From the NCBI RefSeq assembly GCF_030269545.1, contig NZ_BSTN01000025.1, forward strand, positions 21,694-85,693: a DNA stretch of 64,000 bases. The letters run 5' to 3'. The translations under genes and the position numbers were made by a program. The first letter of the stretch is position 1. Every line of letters starts with the position of its first letter. Positions 34,915-43,205 of this stretch are shown here, piece by piece. This DNA is from Actinomadura sp. NBRC 104425 (lineage in GTDB: Bacteria > Actinomycetota > Actinomycetes > Streptosporangiales > Streptosporangiaceae). The notes beneath the pieces were generated by a model. It was not told where the DNA came from. It was given only the letters and a program-made list of their open reading frames with translations, and did no database searches.

Positions 34915-35004
34915 TCGCGCGGGCCGCGCAGATCGACTCGCGCGGGCCGCGCAGATCGACTCGCGCGGGCCGCGCAGATCGACTCGCGCGGGCCGCGCAG
35001 ATCG
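34915..35004. repeat. Four tandem 23-bp units between tex and the divergent kinase gene
   Basis: Units begin at 34915, 34938, 34961 and 34984; the first three are identical 23-mers (TCGCGCGGGCCGCGC then AGATCGAC) and the fourth stops after 21 bases. They sit about 60 bases upstream of the tex start and 145 bases before the kinase start, so they could bind a regulator of either gene or be a plain slippage array. Confidence 0.95.
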
Positions 35005-35149
35005 GCGGGGCCGCACGTCGATCGCCCGGCGCGCGGATGGTGGGGTTTGTCCTACCCCTTCCGGTGCCCGCAGGTGGGGTTAGGCCCCTGCCGCGGCCGC
35101 CGGTGGCCGAACACAATGGGCGGGTCGCGTCACATAGAGAGGGGAAGCG

Positions 35150-36433
35150 GTGAACCAGACGTCCGGCGACCGCTTCTGGAAAACAGCGCAACGGGGGCTG
35201 CTGTCCTGCCTGCGGGGGCTCGTCCAGACGGTCTTGTCGCCCGCGGCTGGCATCCCGTTGTTCGTCCTGAGCGTGGTGTCCATCGCGTTGATCCCCGTGG
35301 GGGTGGGGTTGCTCCTGGCCCCGCTGGCGCTCAACGGCGTGCGCCTGTTCGCCGATCTGCAGCGGGTGTGGGCGGCCGAATGGTCGGGCGTGACGGTCGC
35401 CCGCCCGTACCGGGCTCTGCCCGAAGGCGGGCCGGTGCGGCGGCTGTTCGCCATGCTGGCCGACCCCGCGACGTGGCGCGACCTTTTGTGGACGCTGCTG
35501 AACGCGCCCATCGGGCTGGTGCTGAACCTGCTGCCCGCGGCGATGGTCGTCTACGGGCTGGAGGGCGTCGCCCTGGCGTCGTGGCTGGGGCACTTCGGCT
35601 GGTACGGGTGGGGCCCGTTCTGGCCGCTGAGCGACTGGGGCTTCGTCGGCGCCGCCGGATGCGTCCTGCTCGGCGCTCCGCTCGCGCTGGCCGGGCTACG
35701 GTGGGGGCCGCACATCCTCAAGGGGCACGCGCTGTTCGTCCAGTCGCTGCTCGCGCCCACCCGCGGCGCCCTGCAGGAGCGGGTGCGTCGGCTCACCGAG
35801 ACGCGCGCGCAGACCGTGGACGCCTCGGCCGCCGAACTGCGCCGCATCGAACGCGACCTGCACGACGGGGCGCAGGCCCGGCTGGTGGCGCTCAGCATGA
35901 ACATCGGCCTGGCCGAGGAGCTGATGAAGCAGAACCCCGAGGCCGCGCAGGAGCTGCTGGCCGAGGCCCGGGCGGCCAGCGGGCAGGCCCTGACCGAGCT
36001 GCGCGACCTGGTGCGCGGCATCCACCCGCCGGTGCTGGCCGAACGCGGCCTGGACGGCGCCGTGCGGGCGCTGGCGCTGTCCCTGCCGCTGCCCGTCGAC
36101 GTGCGGATCGACGTGCCGGGACGGGCCGAGGCGCCGGTGGAGTCGGCGGCCTACTTCGCCGTGGCCGAGATGCTGGCCAACGTGGTCAAGCACAGCGGCG
36201 CCCGGCGCGCCTGGGTGCAGATCGAGCACGACGGCGACCGGCTGCTGATGATCGTCGGGGACGACGGGACCGGCGGCGCCGACCCGGGCCAGGGCAGCGG
36301 CATGCGCGGCATCGAGCGGCGGTTGGCCGCTTTCGATGGCACGATGGCCGTGACCAGCCCCCCGGGCGGACCCACCGTAGTGACCATGGAGCTGCCGTGC
36401 GCGTTGTCATCGCCGAGGACCTCGCCCTCCTGA
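35150..36433 (+). CDS. Sensor histidine kinase with putative membrane sensor domain
   Basis: 427 residues. The N-terminal ~200 residues form a four-helix 'putative sensor' membrane domain (SIALIPVGVGLLLAPLALNGVRLFADLQR as loose cue; WYGWGPFWPLSDWG). Then a HisKA_3 domain, LRRIERDLHDGAQARLVALS, with the phospho-His about residue 238, DLVRGIHPPVLAERGL, the N-box AEMLANVVKHSGARRA and G-box VGDDGTGGADPGQGSGMRGI. GTG start with GAAGCG upstream. The 3' end overlaps the response regulator gene by 37 bases, so the pair is translationally coupled. This layout (sensor + HisKA_3, then LuxR-type RR) is common in actinomycetes, including lipid/antibiotic-stress systems. Confidence 0.9.
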   Translation: MNQTSGDRFWKTAQRGLLSCLRGLVQTVLSPAAGIPLFVLSVVSIALIPVGVGLLLAPLALNGVRLFADLQRVWAAEWSGVTVARPYRALPEGGPVRRLFAMLADPATWRDLLWTLLNAPIGLVLNLLPAAMVVYGLEGVALASWLGHFGWYGWGPFWPLSDWGFVGAAGCVLLGAPLALAGLRWGPHILKGHALFVQSLLAPTRGALQERVRRLTETRAQTVDASAAELRRIERDLHDGAQARLVALSMNIGLAEELMKQNPEAAQELLAEARAASGQALTELRDLVRGIHPPVLAERGLDGAVRALALSLPLPVDVRIDVPGRAEAPVESAAYFAVAEMLANVVKHSGARRAWVQIEHDGDRLLMIVGDDGTGGADPGQGSGMRGIERRLAAFDGTMAVTSPPGGPTVVTMELPCALSSPRTSPS

Positions 36434-37041
36434 GGGACGGCCTGATCAGGCTGTTGGAGGCGTTCGGGTTCACGGTGGTCGAGGCGGTCGACAACGGGCC
36501 GTCCCTGGTGCGGGCGCTGACCACCCACCGTCCCGATGTCGCGGTGGTGGACGTGCGGCTGCCGCCGACGTTCACCGACGAGGGGCTGAAGGCGGCGCTG
36601 GAGGCGCGCCGGCAGATCCCGGGGCTTCCGGTGCTGGTGCTGTCGCAGCACGTGGAGCAGCTGTACGCGCGGGAGCTGCTGTCCGACAGCTCCGGCGGCG
36701 TCGGCTACCTGCTCAAGGACCGGGTGTCGGACGTCGGCCAGTTCGTCGACGCGGTGCGCCGGGTGGCGGGGGGCGGCACGGCCCTGGACCCGGACGTGGT
36801 GGCCCAGCTGCTGACCAAGCGGGCCCGGGAGGAGCCGCTGCAGGCGCTGACGCCGCGCGAACGCGAGGTGCTGGGCCTGATGGCCGAGGGACGGTCGAAC
36901 GCGGCGATCGCCGCCCGCCTGTTCGTGACGGAGAAGGCGATCAGCAAGCACACCAACAGCATCTTCACCAAGCTCGGCCTGGCGCCGTCGGAGGACGACA
37001 ACCGCCGCGTGCTGGCCGTCCTGGCCTACCTCGGCGTCTGA
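36397..37041 (+). CDS. NarL/LuxR family response regulator
   Basis: 214 residues from a GTG at 36397 (VRVVIAEDLALLRDGLIRLL) lying inside the 3' end of the kinase gene. Phospho-acceptor Asp in VAVVDVRLPP at residue 52, switch Lys in GYLLKDRV. The HTH is LTPREREVLGLMAEGRSNAAIA with EKAISKHTNSIFTKL. Cognate regulator of the upstream kinase. Confidence 0.93.
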   Translation: MRVVIAEDLALLRDGLIRLLEAFGFTVVEAVDNGPSLVRALTTHRPDVAVVDVRLPPTFTDEGLKAALEARRQIPGLPVLVLSQHVEQLYARELLSDSSGGVGYLLKDRVSDVGQFVDAVRRVAGGGTALDPDVVAQLLTKRAREEPLQALTPREREVLGLMAEGRSNAAIAARLFVTEKAISKHTNSIFTKLGLAPSEDDNRRVLAVLAYLGV

Positions 37042-37060
37042 CCGGCGGCGCCGGCCGGGT

Positions 37061-37468
37061 TCAGGCGGCCCACGGCGGGACGATGCGGTCGGCGCCCTTG
37101 GGGCCCATCGCGCATCCGTCGCCGACGCCGTCGGGGTTGTAGACGTGGCCGCCCGCCGCCGCGGCCACCACGGCGGCGAAACCGCCTTCGGTGGTCACCC
37201 GGCGGGGCACGTCGGCGGCCATCACCACGGTGTCGCCCGCGGCCGCCTCCAGGACGCCGTCGCCCAGCTCGATCGTCGCGTCGCCGTCCAGCAGGCTCCA
37301 CACCTGCTCGACGTCGGCGGCGTGCAGCGGGCCGCGTCCTCCGGCGGGCATGTCGACGCGCCAGACGGCGACCGTGCCGGTACCGCCCTGCGTGGGCGTG
37401 GCGAGGGTCGTCATCACGGCGTTGGGCGTCTGCGTCCGGCGCGCGTCGGCACCGCGTACGAGGGTCAT
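37061..37468 (-). CDS. Cupin-domain protein
   Basis: 135 residues. A small single-domain cupin: RVDMPAGGRGPLHAADVEQVWSLLDG (first cupin box in a weakened form) and LEAAAGDTVVMAADVPRRVT (second box). The usual two His plus Glu metal ligands are only partly present (H in GPLHAADVEQ), so metal binding is uncertain. GGAG precedes the ATG at good spacing. Divergent from, and separated by 60 bases from, a MarR regulator, which probably controls it. Confidence 0.75.
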   Translation of the reverse strand: MTLVRGADARRTQTPNAVMTTLATPTQGGTGTVAVWRVDMPAGGRGPLHAADVEQVWSLLDGDATIELGDGVLEAAAGDTVVMAADVPRRVTTEGGFAAVVAAAAGGHVYNPDGVGDGCAMGPKGADRIVPPWAA

Positions 37469-37488
37469 GTCGGTTCACTCCTAGGATG

Positions 37489-37536
37489 GTCAACGAGGTT
37501 GTCCATATAGTCAATGAGGTTGTCTTTCATGTCAAC
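37489..37536. promoter_or_regulatory. Putative MarR operator: three half-sites at exact 21-bp spacing
   Basis: GTCAACGAGGTTGTC at 37489-37503 and GTCAATGAGGTTGTC at 37510-37524 are direct repeats, each an imperfect dyad (GTCAA/GTTGTC). A third half-site GTCAAC begins at 37531. All three start 21 bases apart, two helical turns, placing them on one face of the DNA in the cupin/marR divergent promoter. The last site overlaps the MarR start codon, which suggests autorepression. Confidence 0.55.
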
Positions 37537-37993
37537 TCCGGGGTACGAGCTGCCGCTGCGGCTGCTGCTGGGCTTCCGCGCGATCGTCGACGAGCTGCAC
37601 GCGGAGCTGGCCGCGCAAGGGCATCCGGACCTACGCCCCATGCACGGCTTCGTGTTCCAAGCCATCGGACCGGACGGCACGACGGCCGCCGAGCTGGGCC
37701 GCCGCCTGGGCGTGTCCAAGCAGGCCGCGGGCAAGACGGTCGAGCACTTGGAACGGCTCGGGTACGTGACGAGGGTCGGGGACCCCGCCGACGCGCGGCG
37801 CAAGGTCGTCCGGCTGACCGACCGGGGCCTGGACGCGCTGGCGCGCTCGGCGCAGGGCTTCGACCGCATCCGCGAGCGCTGGGAGCGGACGCTCGGAGCC
37901 GACCGGCTCGCGGCCGTCGAAGAGGGGCTGCGCACGATGACGCCGGACGGCCACTTCCCGCTGGACGTCCCCGGCTGGTTCGCGAACCTGTGA
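37529..37993 (+). CDS. MarR family transcriptional regulator
   Basis: 154 residues. Winged-helix signature: GTTAAELGRRLGVSKQAAGKTVEHL (split cue) followed by the wing YVTRVGDPADARRKVVRLTDRG. ATG at 37529 has GAGG nine bases upstream; an earlier in-frame ATG at 37514 has none. It likely controls the divergent cupin gene and itself through the repeats just upstream. Ligand unknown. Confidence 0.88.
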   Translation: MSTPGYELPLRLLLGFRAIVDELHAELAAQGHPDLRPMHGFVFQAIGPDGTTAAELGRRLGVSKQAAGKTVEHLERLGYVTRVGDPADARRKVVRLTDRGLDALARSAQGFDRIRERWERTLGADRLAAVEEGLRTMTPDGHFPLDVPGWFANL

Positions 37994-38431
37994 ACCGGGC
38001 GCGGCAACGCGCGCACCAGGGCACGGCGAACGCACGCCCCCGCACCGCACCGGACGCGCCCTCCGACCACGCCCCCGGACAGCCGTACCCATGGCGCCGA
38101 CCGGACCCCACCACCCCCAGAATGCGGCGGGCGGCACAGCCCACATCCCGCACGGCCCCGGCAAGGCGCAGCGGACGCGCATGCCAAGGCGCGGCAGCCC
38201 CCGCCGGACACGCCGCCTGGCCGCGCCTCCGGGCAGCCGGGCCCAGGTGTCGGGCAGATTCCACCGCCGTGCTCAGAGCGCGGCGGGCGGCGGGGCCCGC
38301 GTCCCGCGCGCGGCCGCTGCGGGTGGCGGCCGTACGTCTCCAGGCAGCCGCACAGACCAGCGAGGCGCCGCGGGCCGAGTGGCCGAAAGCCCTTGATGGG
38401 GCGGGCGGCCCGGGCTACCATCCGAGCTAAT
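37994..38431. other. Gene-free spacer upstream of the chitinase control region
   Basis: About 440 bases of C-rich sequence without supported genes. Open frames on both strands are Arg/Pro/Ala-rich composition artefacts. No hairpin with a T-tract was found after the marR stop. Confidence 0.45.
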
Positions 38432-38452
38432 TCTTAGGAAACTTTCCTAAGA
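38432..38452. promoter_or_regulatory. Perfect 21-bp palindrome upstream of the chitinase gene
   Basis: Arms TCTTAGGAAA (38432-38441) and TTTCCTAAGA (38443-38452) flank a single central C. It lies 175 bases before the chitinase start, in an A/T-rich island that stands out from its surroundings. TTAGGAAA/TTTCCTAA palindromes are reported upstream of secreted polysaccharide-degrading genes in actinomycetes from memory; the binding protein is not asserted. Confidence 0.7.
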
Positions 38453-38626
38453 GTGGCGCCGAACGGACGCCGTGGCCCCCCGCTGTGACCCGACCACCGT
38501 CCACTCCGCACACCCGCACACCGCGCCGCTCGAAGCGCGCACCCCCGGGCACGGCGGCACGGGCCCCGTGCTCCTCGGCCGATCGGGGTTACCGACTGGT
38601 TTCGGGGGACGAGCGAACGGAGAAGC

Positions 38627-40468
<1,842 letters not shown>

Positions 40469-40535
40469 CATCCGCCGGACCGCCCGCCGGGTGACCGCCA
40501 CGCAGGCGCCTCGAGCGACCACCCGGCGGGACGCA

Positions 40536-40573
40536 GGGCCCCTGACGGCTGCGCGATCGGCCGTCAGGGGCCC
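40536..40573 (+). terminator. Hairpin terminator of the chitinase gene
   Basis: Perfect 14-base arms (GGGCCCCTGACGGC at 40536; complement at 40560-40573) around a ten-base loop, followed by TTCC. It is 68 bases past the stop codon. Confidence 0.8.
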
Positions 40574-40576
40574 TTC

Positions 40577-40913
40577 CATGTGCGGGCCCGCTGTGCGCGC
40601 CCGCAGTGCGGCCGGCCTTCTGCACCGGTGGCCCGCGCGGGCTCGCTGCGGCGTCGGACGCGGTCCCCTCAGGTCCGGGGCGCCCCCTCGCTGTTCGCAC
40701 GGCTCACCGTGGAACCGCCGGAGCGCACCGTCGGCGTCGCGCCGGGCGGCGGCCTGGCCTCGGCGGACTGCCCGGCCGTGCGTCTGACGGGACCACGACG
40801 GGGCGGCGCGGCGTGCGGTCCCTGCCCGGCGCCGCCCCCCGTACACGCCGGGCGCGCTGCCAGGTGGTCGACCGGACACCGGCGGACCCGCATTGCCCAG
40901 TACTCCGACTCGT
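40577..40913. other. Gene-free spacer between chitinase and yceI
   Basis: 337 bases; converging genes on both sides. Only composition-driven open frames. I see no repeat or RNA gene in it. Confidence 0.45.
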
Positions 40914-41489
40914 TCAGTCGGTTTTGAGCACGGCTTCGATGTCCAGGCTGATGTCGATCGAATGGGCCACCACCACGGCACCGCCGGGAACGGTGCCCTC
41001 GTCACCGACCCCGAAGTCGAGCCGGTTGATCTTCCCGGTGGCGGTGAAACCGGCGCGGGCGCCCTTGGACGGGTCCTCCAGGAAGTAGTCGGGGCCGAAG
41101 CCGCCCAGCTCCAGGCGCAGCGGCACCGGCTTGGTCACGCCCTTGACGGTCAGCTCGCCGTCCAGCGCGAACGCGTCCCCGTCGGGCCGCAGGCCGGTGG
41201 ACCGGTAGGTGATCGTCGGATACCGGTCGGCCTCGAAGAAGTCGGCGGTGCGCAGGTGCGCGTGGCGGTCGGCGTTGCCGGTGTCCACCGAGGCCACCTG
41301 GATGGTGGCGGTCACCGAGGACGCCAGCGGGTCGTCCGCGGTGACGATGTCGGCGGTGAAGTCGGCGAAGCGCCCGCGGACCTTGGCGACCATCAGGTGC
41401 CGGACCGAGAACGACACGCTGGAGTGCACCGGGTCCACGGTCCACTTCCCGGCGACGTAGCCGGGGATCTCGACAAGGTCGGCCGTCAT
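40914..41489 (-). CDS. YceI family lipid-binding-like protein
   Basis: 191 residues from an ATG at 41489 with AAGGAG eight bases upstream. YceI beta-barrel signatures: WTVDPVHSSVSFSVRHLMVAKVRG (split cue), SVDTGNADRHAHLRTADFF, and LTVKGVTKPV. No signal peptide is seen, so this is a cytoplasmic YceI. Family members bind isoprenoid-like lipids. Divergent from an HxlR regulator 140 bases away, the probable controller. Confidence 0.92.
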   Translation of the reverse strand: MTADLVEIPGYVAGKWTVDPVHSSVSFSVRHLMVAKVRGRFADFTADIVTADDPLASSVTATIQVASVDTGNADRHAHLRTADFFEADRYPTITYRSTGLRPDGDAFALDGELTVKGVTKPVPLRLELGGFGPDYFLEDPSKGARAGFTATGKINRLDFGVGDEGTVPGGAVVVAHSIDISLDIEAVLKTD

Positions 41490-41629
41490 CGTGTCTCCTT
41501 GAGTTCTGGCTGGTAAGCGGGTTCCCCTCCATTCCTCACTTACGGAAGGGAACTGCCGCCATCCTGCGAAAAGCAGCAGCGGACGCACAAGAAGGCACTT
41601 TTTTCTGCCGTGGTCACAGGGAGGGAACC

Positions 41630-42031
41630 ATGGAGGTCAAGCCCGATGTCGGGGCGTGCAACGGTCCGGTCGCGGTCCACGCGCGGGAGATCCTCGGCCG
41701 GGTGGGCGACAAGTGGTCGCTGTACGTGATCGCGCACCTGGGCACGGAGACCAAGCGGTTCACCGAGCTCAAGAAGGAGATCGAGGGCATCAGCCAGCGG
41801 ATGCTCACCGTCACCCTGCGCGGCCTCGAACGCGACGGGCTGGTCTCCCGCACCGTCTATCCGGTGATGCCGCCGCGCGTCGACTACGCCCTCACCCCGC
41901 TCGGCCGCACCCTGCTGGACGCCGTCGGCACCCTCGTCACCTGGGTGGAGACCCACCTGGAGGAGGTCATCGAGTCCCGCGCCCGCTATGACGCCCGCGC
42001 GCGGGAGGAAGCCGCCCTGGCCGTCCGCTGA
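41630..42031 (+). CDS. HxlR family transcriptional regulator
   Basis: 133 residues with the HxlR winged helix: ILGRVGDKWSLYVIAHLGTE, FTELKKEIEGISQRMLTVTLRGLERDG (as two cues) and the wing VYPVMPPRVDYALTPLGRTL. Unlike the type member it has a single Cys (GACNGPV) at the N-terminus, the position used for thiol/aldehyde sensing in some relatives. GGGAGGG lies six bases upstream of the ATG. Divergent from yceI. Confidence 0.9.
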   Translation: MEVKPDVGACNGPVAVHAREILGRVGDKWSLYVIAHLGTETKRFTELKKEIEGISQRMLTVTLRGLERDGLVSRTVYPVMPPRVDYALTPLGRTLLDAVGTLVTWVETHLEEVIESRARYDARAREEAALAVR

Positions 42032-42039
42032 CCCAGGGG

Positions 42040-42065
42040 GCCGCCCTTCACGAGGGAAGGGCGGC
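42040..42065. terminator. Bidirectional hairpin between converging genes
   Basis: Nine-base arms GCCGCCCTT (42040) and AAGGGCGGC (42057-42065) with an eight-base loop, nine bases after the HxlR stop. The stop codon of the minus-strand gene lies within the hairpin, so it probably ends both transcripts. Confidence 0.65.
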
Positions 42066-42509
42066 GTCGCAGAACACGCACACGTAGTGGGCGTCCTTCA
42101 CCAGGTTGAGCTCCCCGCAGGGCGGGCAGTGCCGGAAGACGAACACCTCTGTGAAACCGCCGGGGTGCGACACCTGCGCCCGGTCGAGCGCAGCGGCCAC
42201 GGCGGGCCGGCATCCGGACAGTACCCGGTGGACTGGTTGGTGATCTCGTTGGCGGCCCAGCGTCCGCCGTCGGCGGCGAAGGCGATCTCTCCGGCGGCCA
42301 GGACGGGGCGGGCGCCCGCGCACGCCACGTGCTCGCTGCGGCGCGGCGCGAGCAGCAGGGTGCCGCCGGCGTCCACGACGAAGGTGAACGGCTCGTCTCG
42401 CCGCTCGGCGAGCCATTGGTCCAGGTCGGCCGGGGAGCGGACGGGCCGTCCCACCACCCCGTCGACCCGCCGCGCGATCTCCTCCGGCCCGACGTACTCG
42501 TACGCCATG
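42048..42509 (-). pseudogene. Frameshifted zinc-ribbon hypothetical protein
   Basis: The frame from ATG 42509 (MAYEYVGPEEIARRV) reads well to NQSTGYCPDAG near 42212, then becomes nonsense. The -1 frame from the same point continues as PAVAAALDRAQVSHPGG, FTEVFVFRHCPPCGELNLV and CVFCDAALPS, ending at 42048. The join restores a ~153-residue protein with a C-terminal CxxC...CxxC zinc ribbon. One missing base in the CCGGCCCGCCG run near 42200 explains it: either a real inactivating deletion, a sequencing error in a GC run, or (least likely) programmed slippage. The function of the family is unknown to me. Confidence 0.7.
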
Positions 42510-42608
42510 GCGCCGACCCTACGGAAATCCGGGCCGAACTCCCATTTCCGCGGGGCGTAAAGTCGGAAGGTGAACGCGATTGTCAGAGGAACCGGATAAA
42601 ACGATCCC

Positions 42609-42827
42609 ATGCCTCACGTTCCACCGATGATCCACTCCGCCACCGCGGCGGGCCCGGCGTACCTGCTGGCCTGGGAGCGGATGCCCGACGGCGCCTGGGG
42701 CGCCCGCATCGCCTGGATCGAGATGGAGGGCGAATCGTGGAAGGGCCGCACCGCCCACGTCACCGCCGACGACATCGCCCAACTTGACGGCCAGGACTAT
42801 TCCACCGTCCCCCGCCGCAATTCCTGA
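42609..42827 (+). CDS. Small hypothetical protein
   Basis: 72 residues: AYLLAWERMPDGAWGARIAWIEMEG and ADDIAQLDGQDYSTVPRR, a compact Trp-rich sequence of the type seen as conserved small proteins in actinomycetes; no function known. Divergent from the frameshifted gene with a 100-base gap. The ribosome site is poor: GAGGAA lies 20 bases before this ATG; an ATG six codons later is possible. Confidence 0.5.
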   Translation: MPHVPPMIHSATAAGPAYLLAWERMPDGAWGARIAWIEMEGESWKGRTAHVTADDIAQLDGQDYSTVPRRNS

Positions 42828-42879
42828 CGCCACCGCCCCTTTGCCGTGGGTCGGCGCGGTTCATTCGGGTGGCCCTTGC

Positions 42880-43087
42880 GTCCGGGGACGGCGCCGGACG
42901 CTGATCAGGATCGGCCGGTTCGAGCCCACCTCGCAGCGGTGTTCGGCCTGCGGTGTGCTCGATGGCCCCATACCCCTGCACGTCCGCTTCTGGGCGTGCG
43001 CGGCGTGCGGTGCCCGGCACCACCGGGACGTCAACTCCGCCGCCGACATTTTCGCCGCCGGGCGGGCGGAGAGGCTAAACGCCTGGA
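42880..43087 (+). pseudogene. TnpB (IS605/IS1341-type) C-terminal remnant
   Basis: Only the last ~65 codons of a tnpB gene remain: GRFEPTSQRCSACG, then FWACAACGARHHRDVNSAADI and AAGRAERLNAW. The two CxxC pairs are the TnpB zinc ribbon and HHRDVNSA carries the last RuvC aspartate region (DxNxA). Everything upstream (HTH, RuvC-I, RuvC-II) is missing: the remnant begins abruptly about 60 bases after the small gene at 42609. No tnpA or left end is visible. The protein cannot be functional. Confidence 0.8.
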
Positions 43088-43205
43088 GGGACCGTGAGCC
43101 CCGCCGCCTGGCGGGGGGCTCACGGTCCCGGTGGAACAGGAAGCCGCAGAGGTGCCGCACGATGCGGCACGGTCTGAATCCCCGGCCTTCACACCGGGGG
43201 GCGCG
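43088..43205 (+). ncRNA. Omega-RNA-like right end of the TnpB element
   Basis: Directly after the tnpB remnant: a perfect 15-base stem (43088-43102 with 43115-43129), a conserved-looking AACAGGAAGC segment, a GTGCCGCA-CGAT-GCGGCAC hairpin (43153-43171 region), and a terminal hairpin CCCCGG...CCGGGG (43180-43199) followed by GTCAAT. GAATCCCCGGCCTTC plus GTCAA is the typical end of IS1341-type elements, where the 3' end of tnpB and the right end together form the guide RNA scaffold. The sequence following 43205 would be the guide; here it is antisense to the end of the ABC permease gene. Confidence 0.55.
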
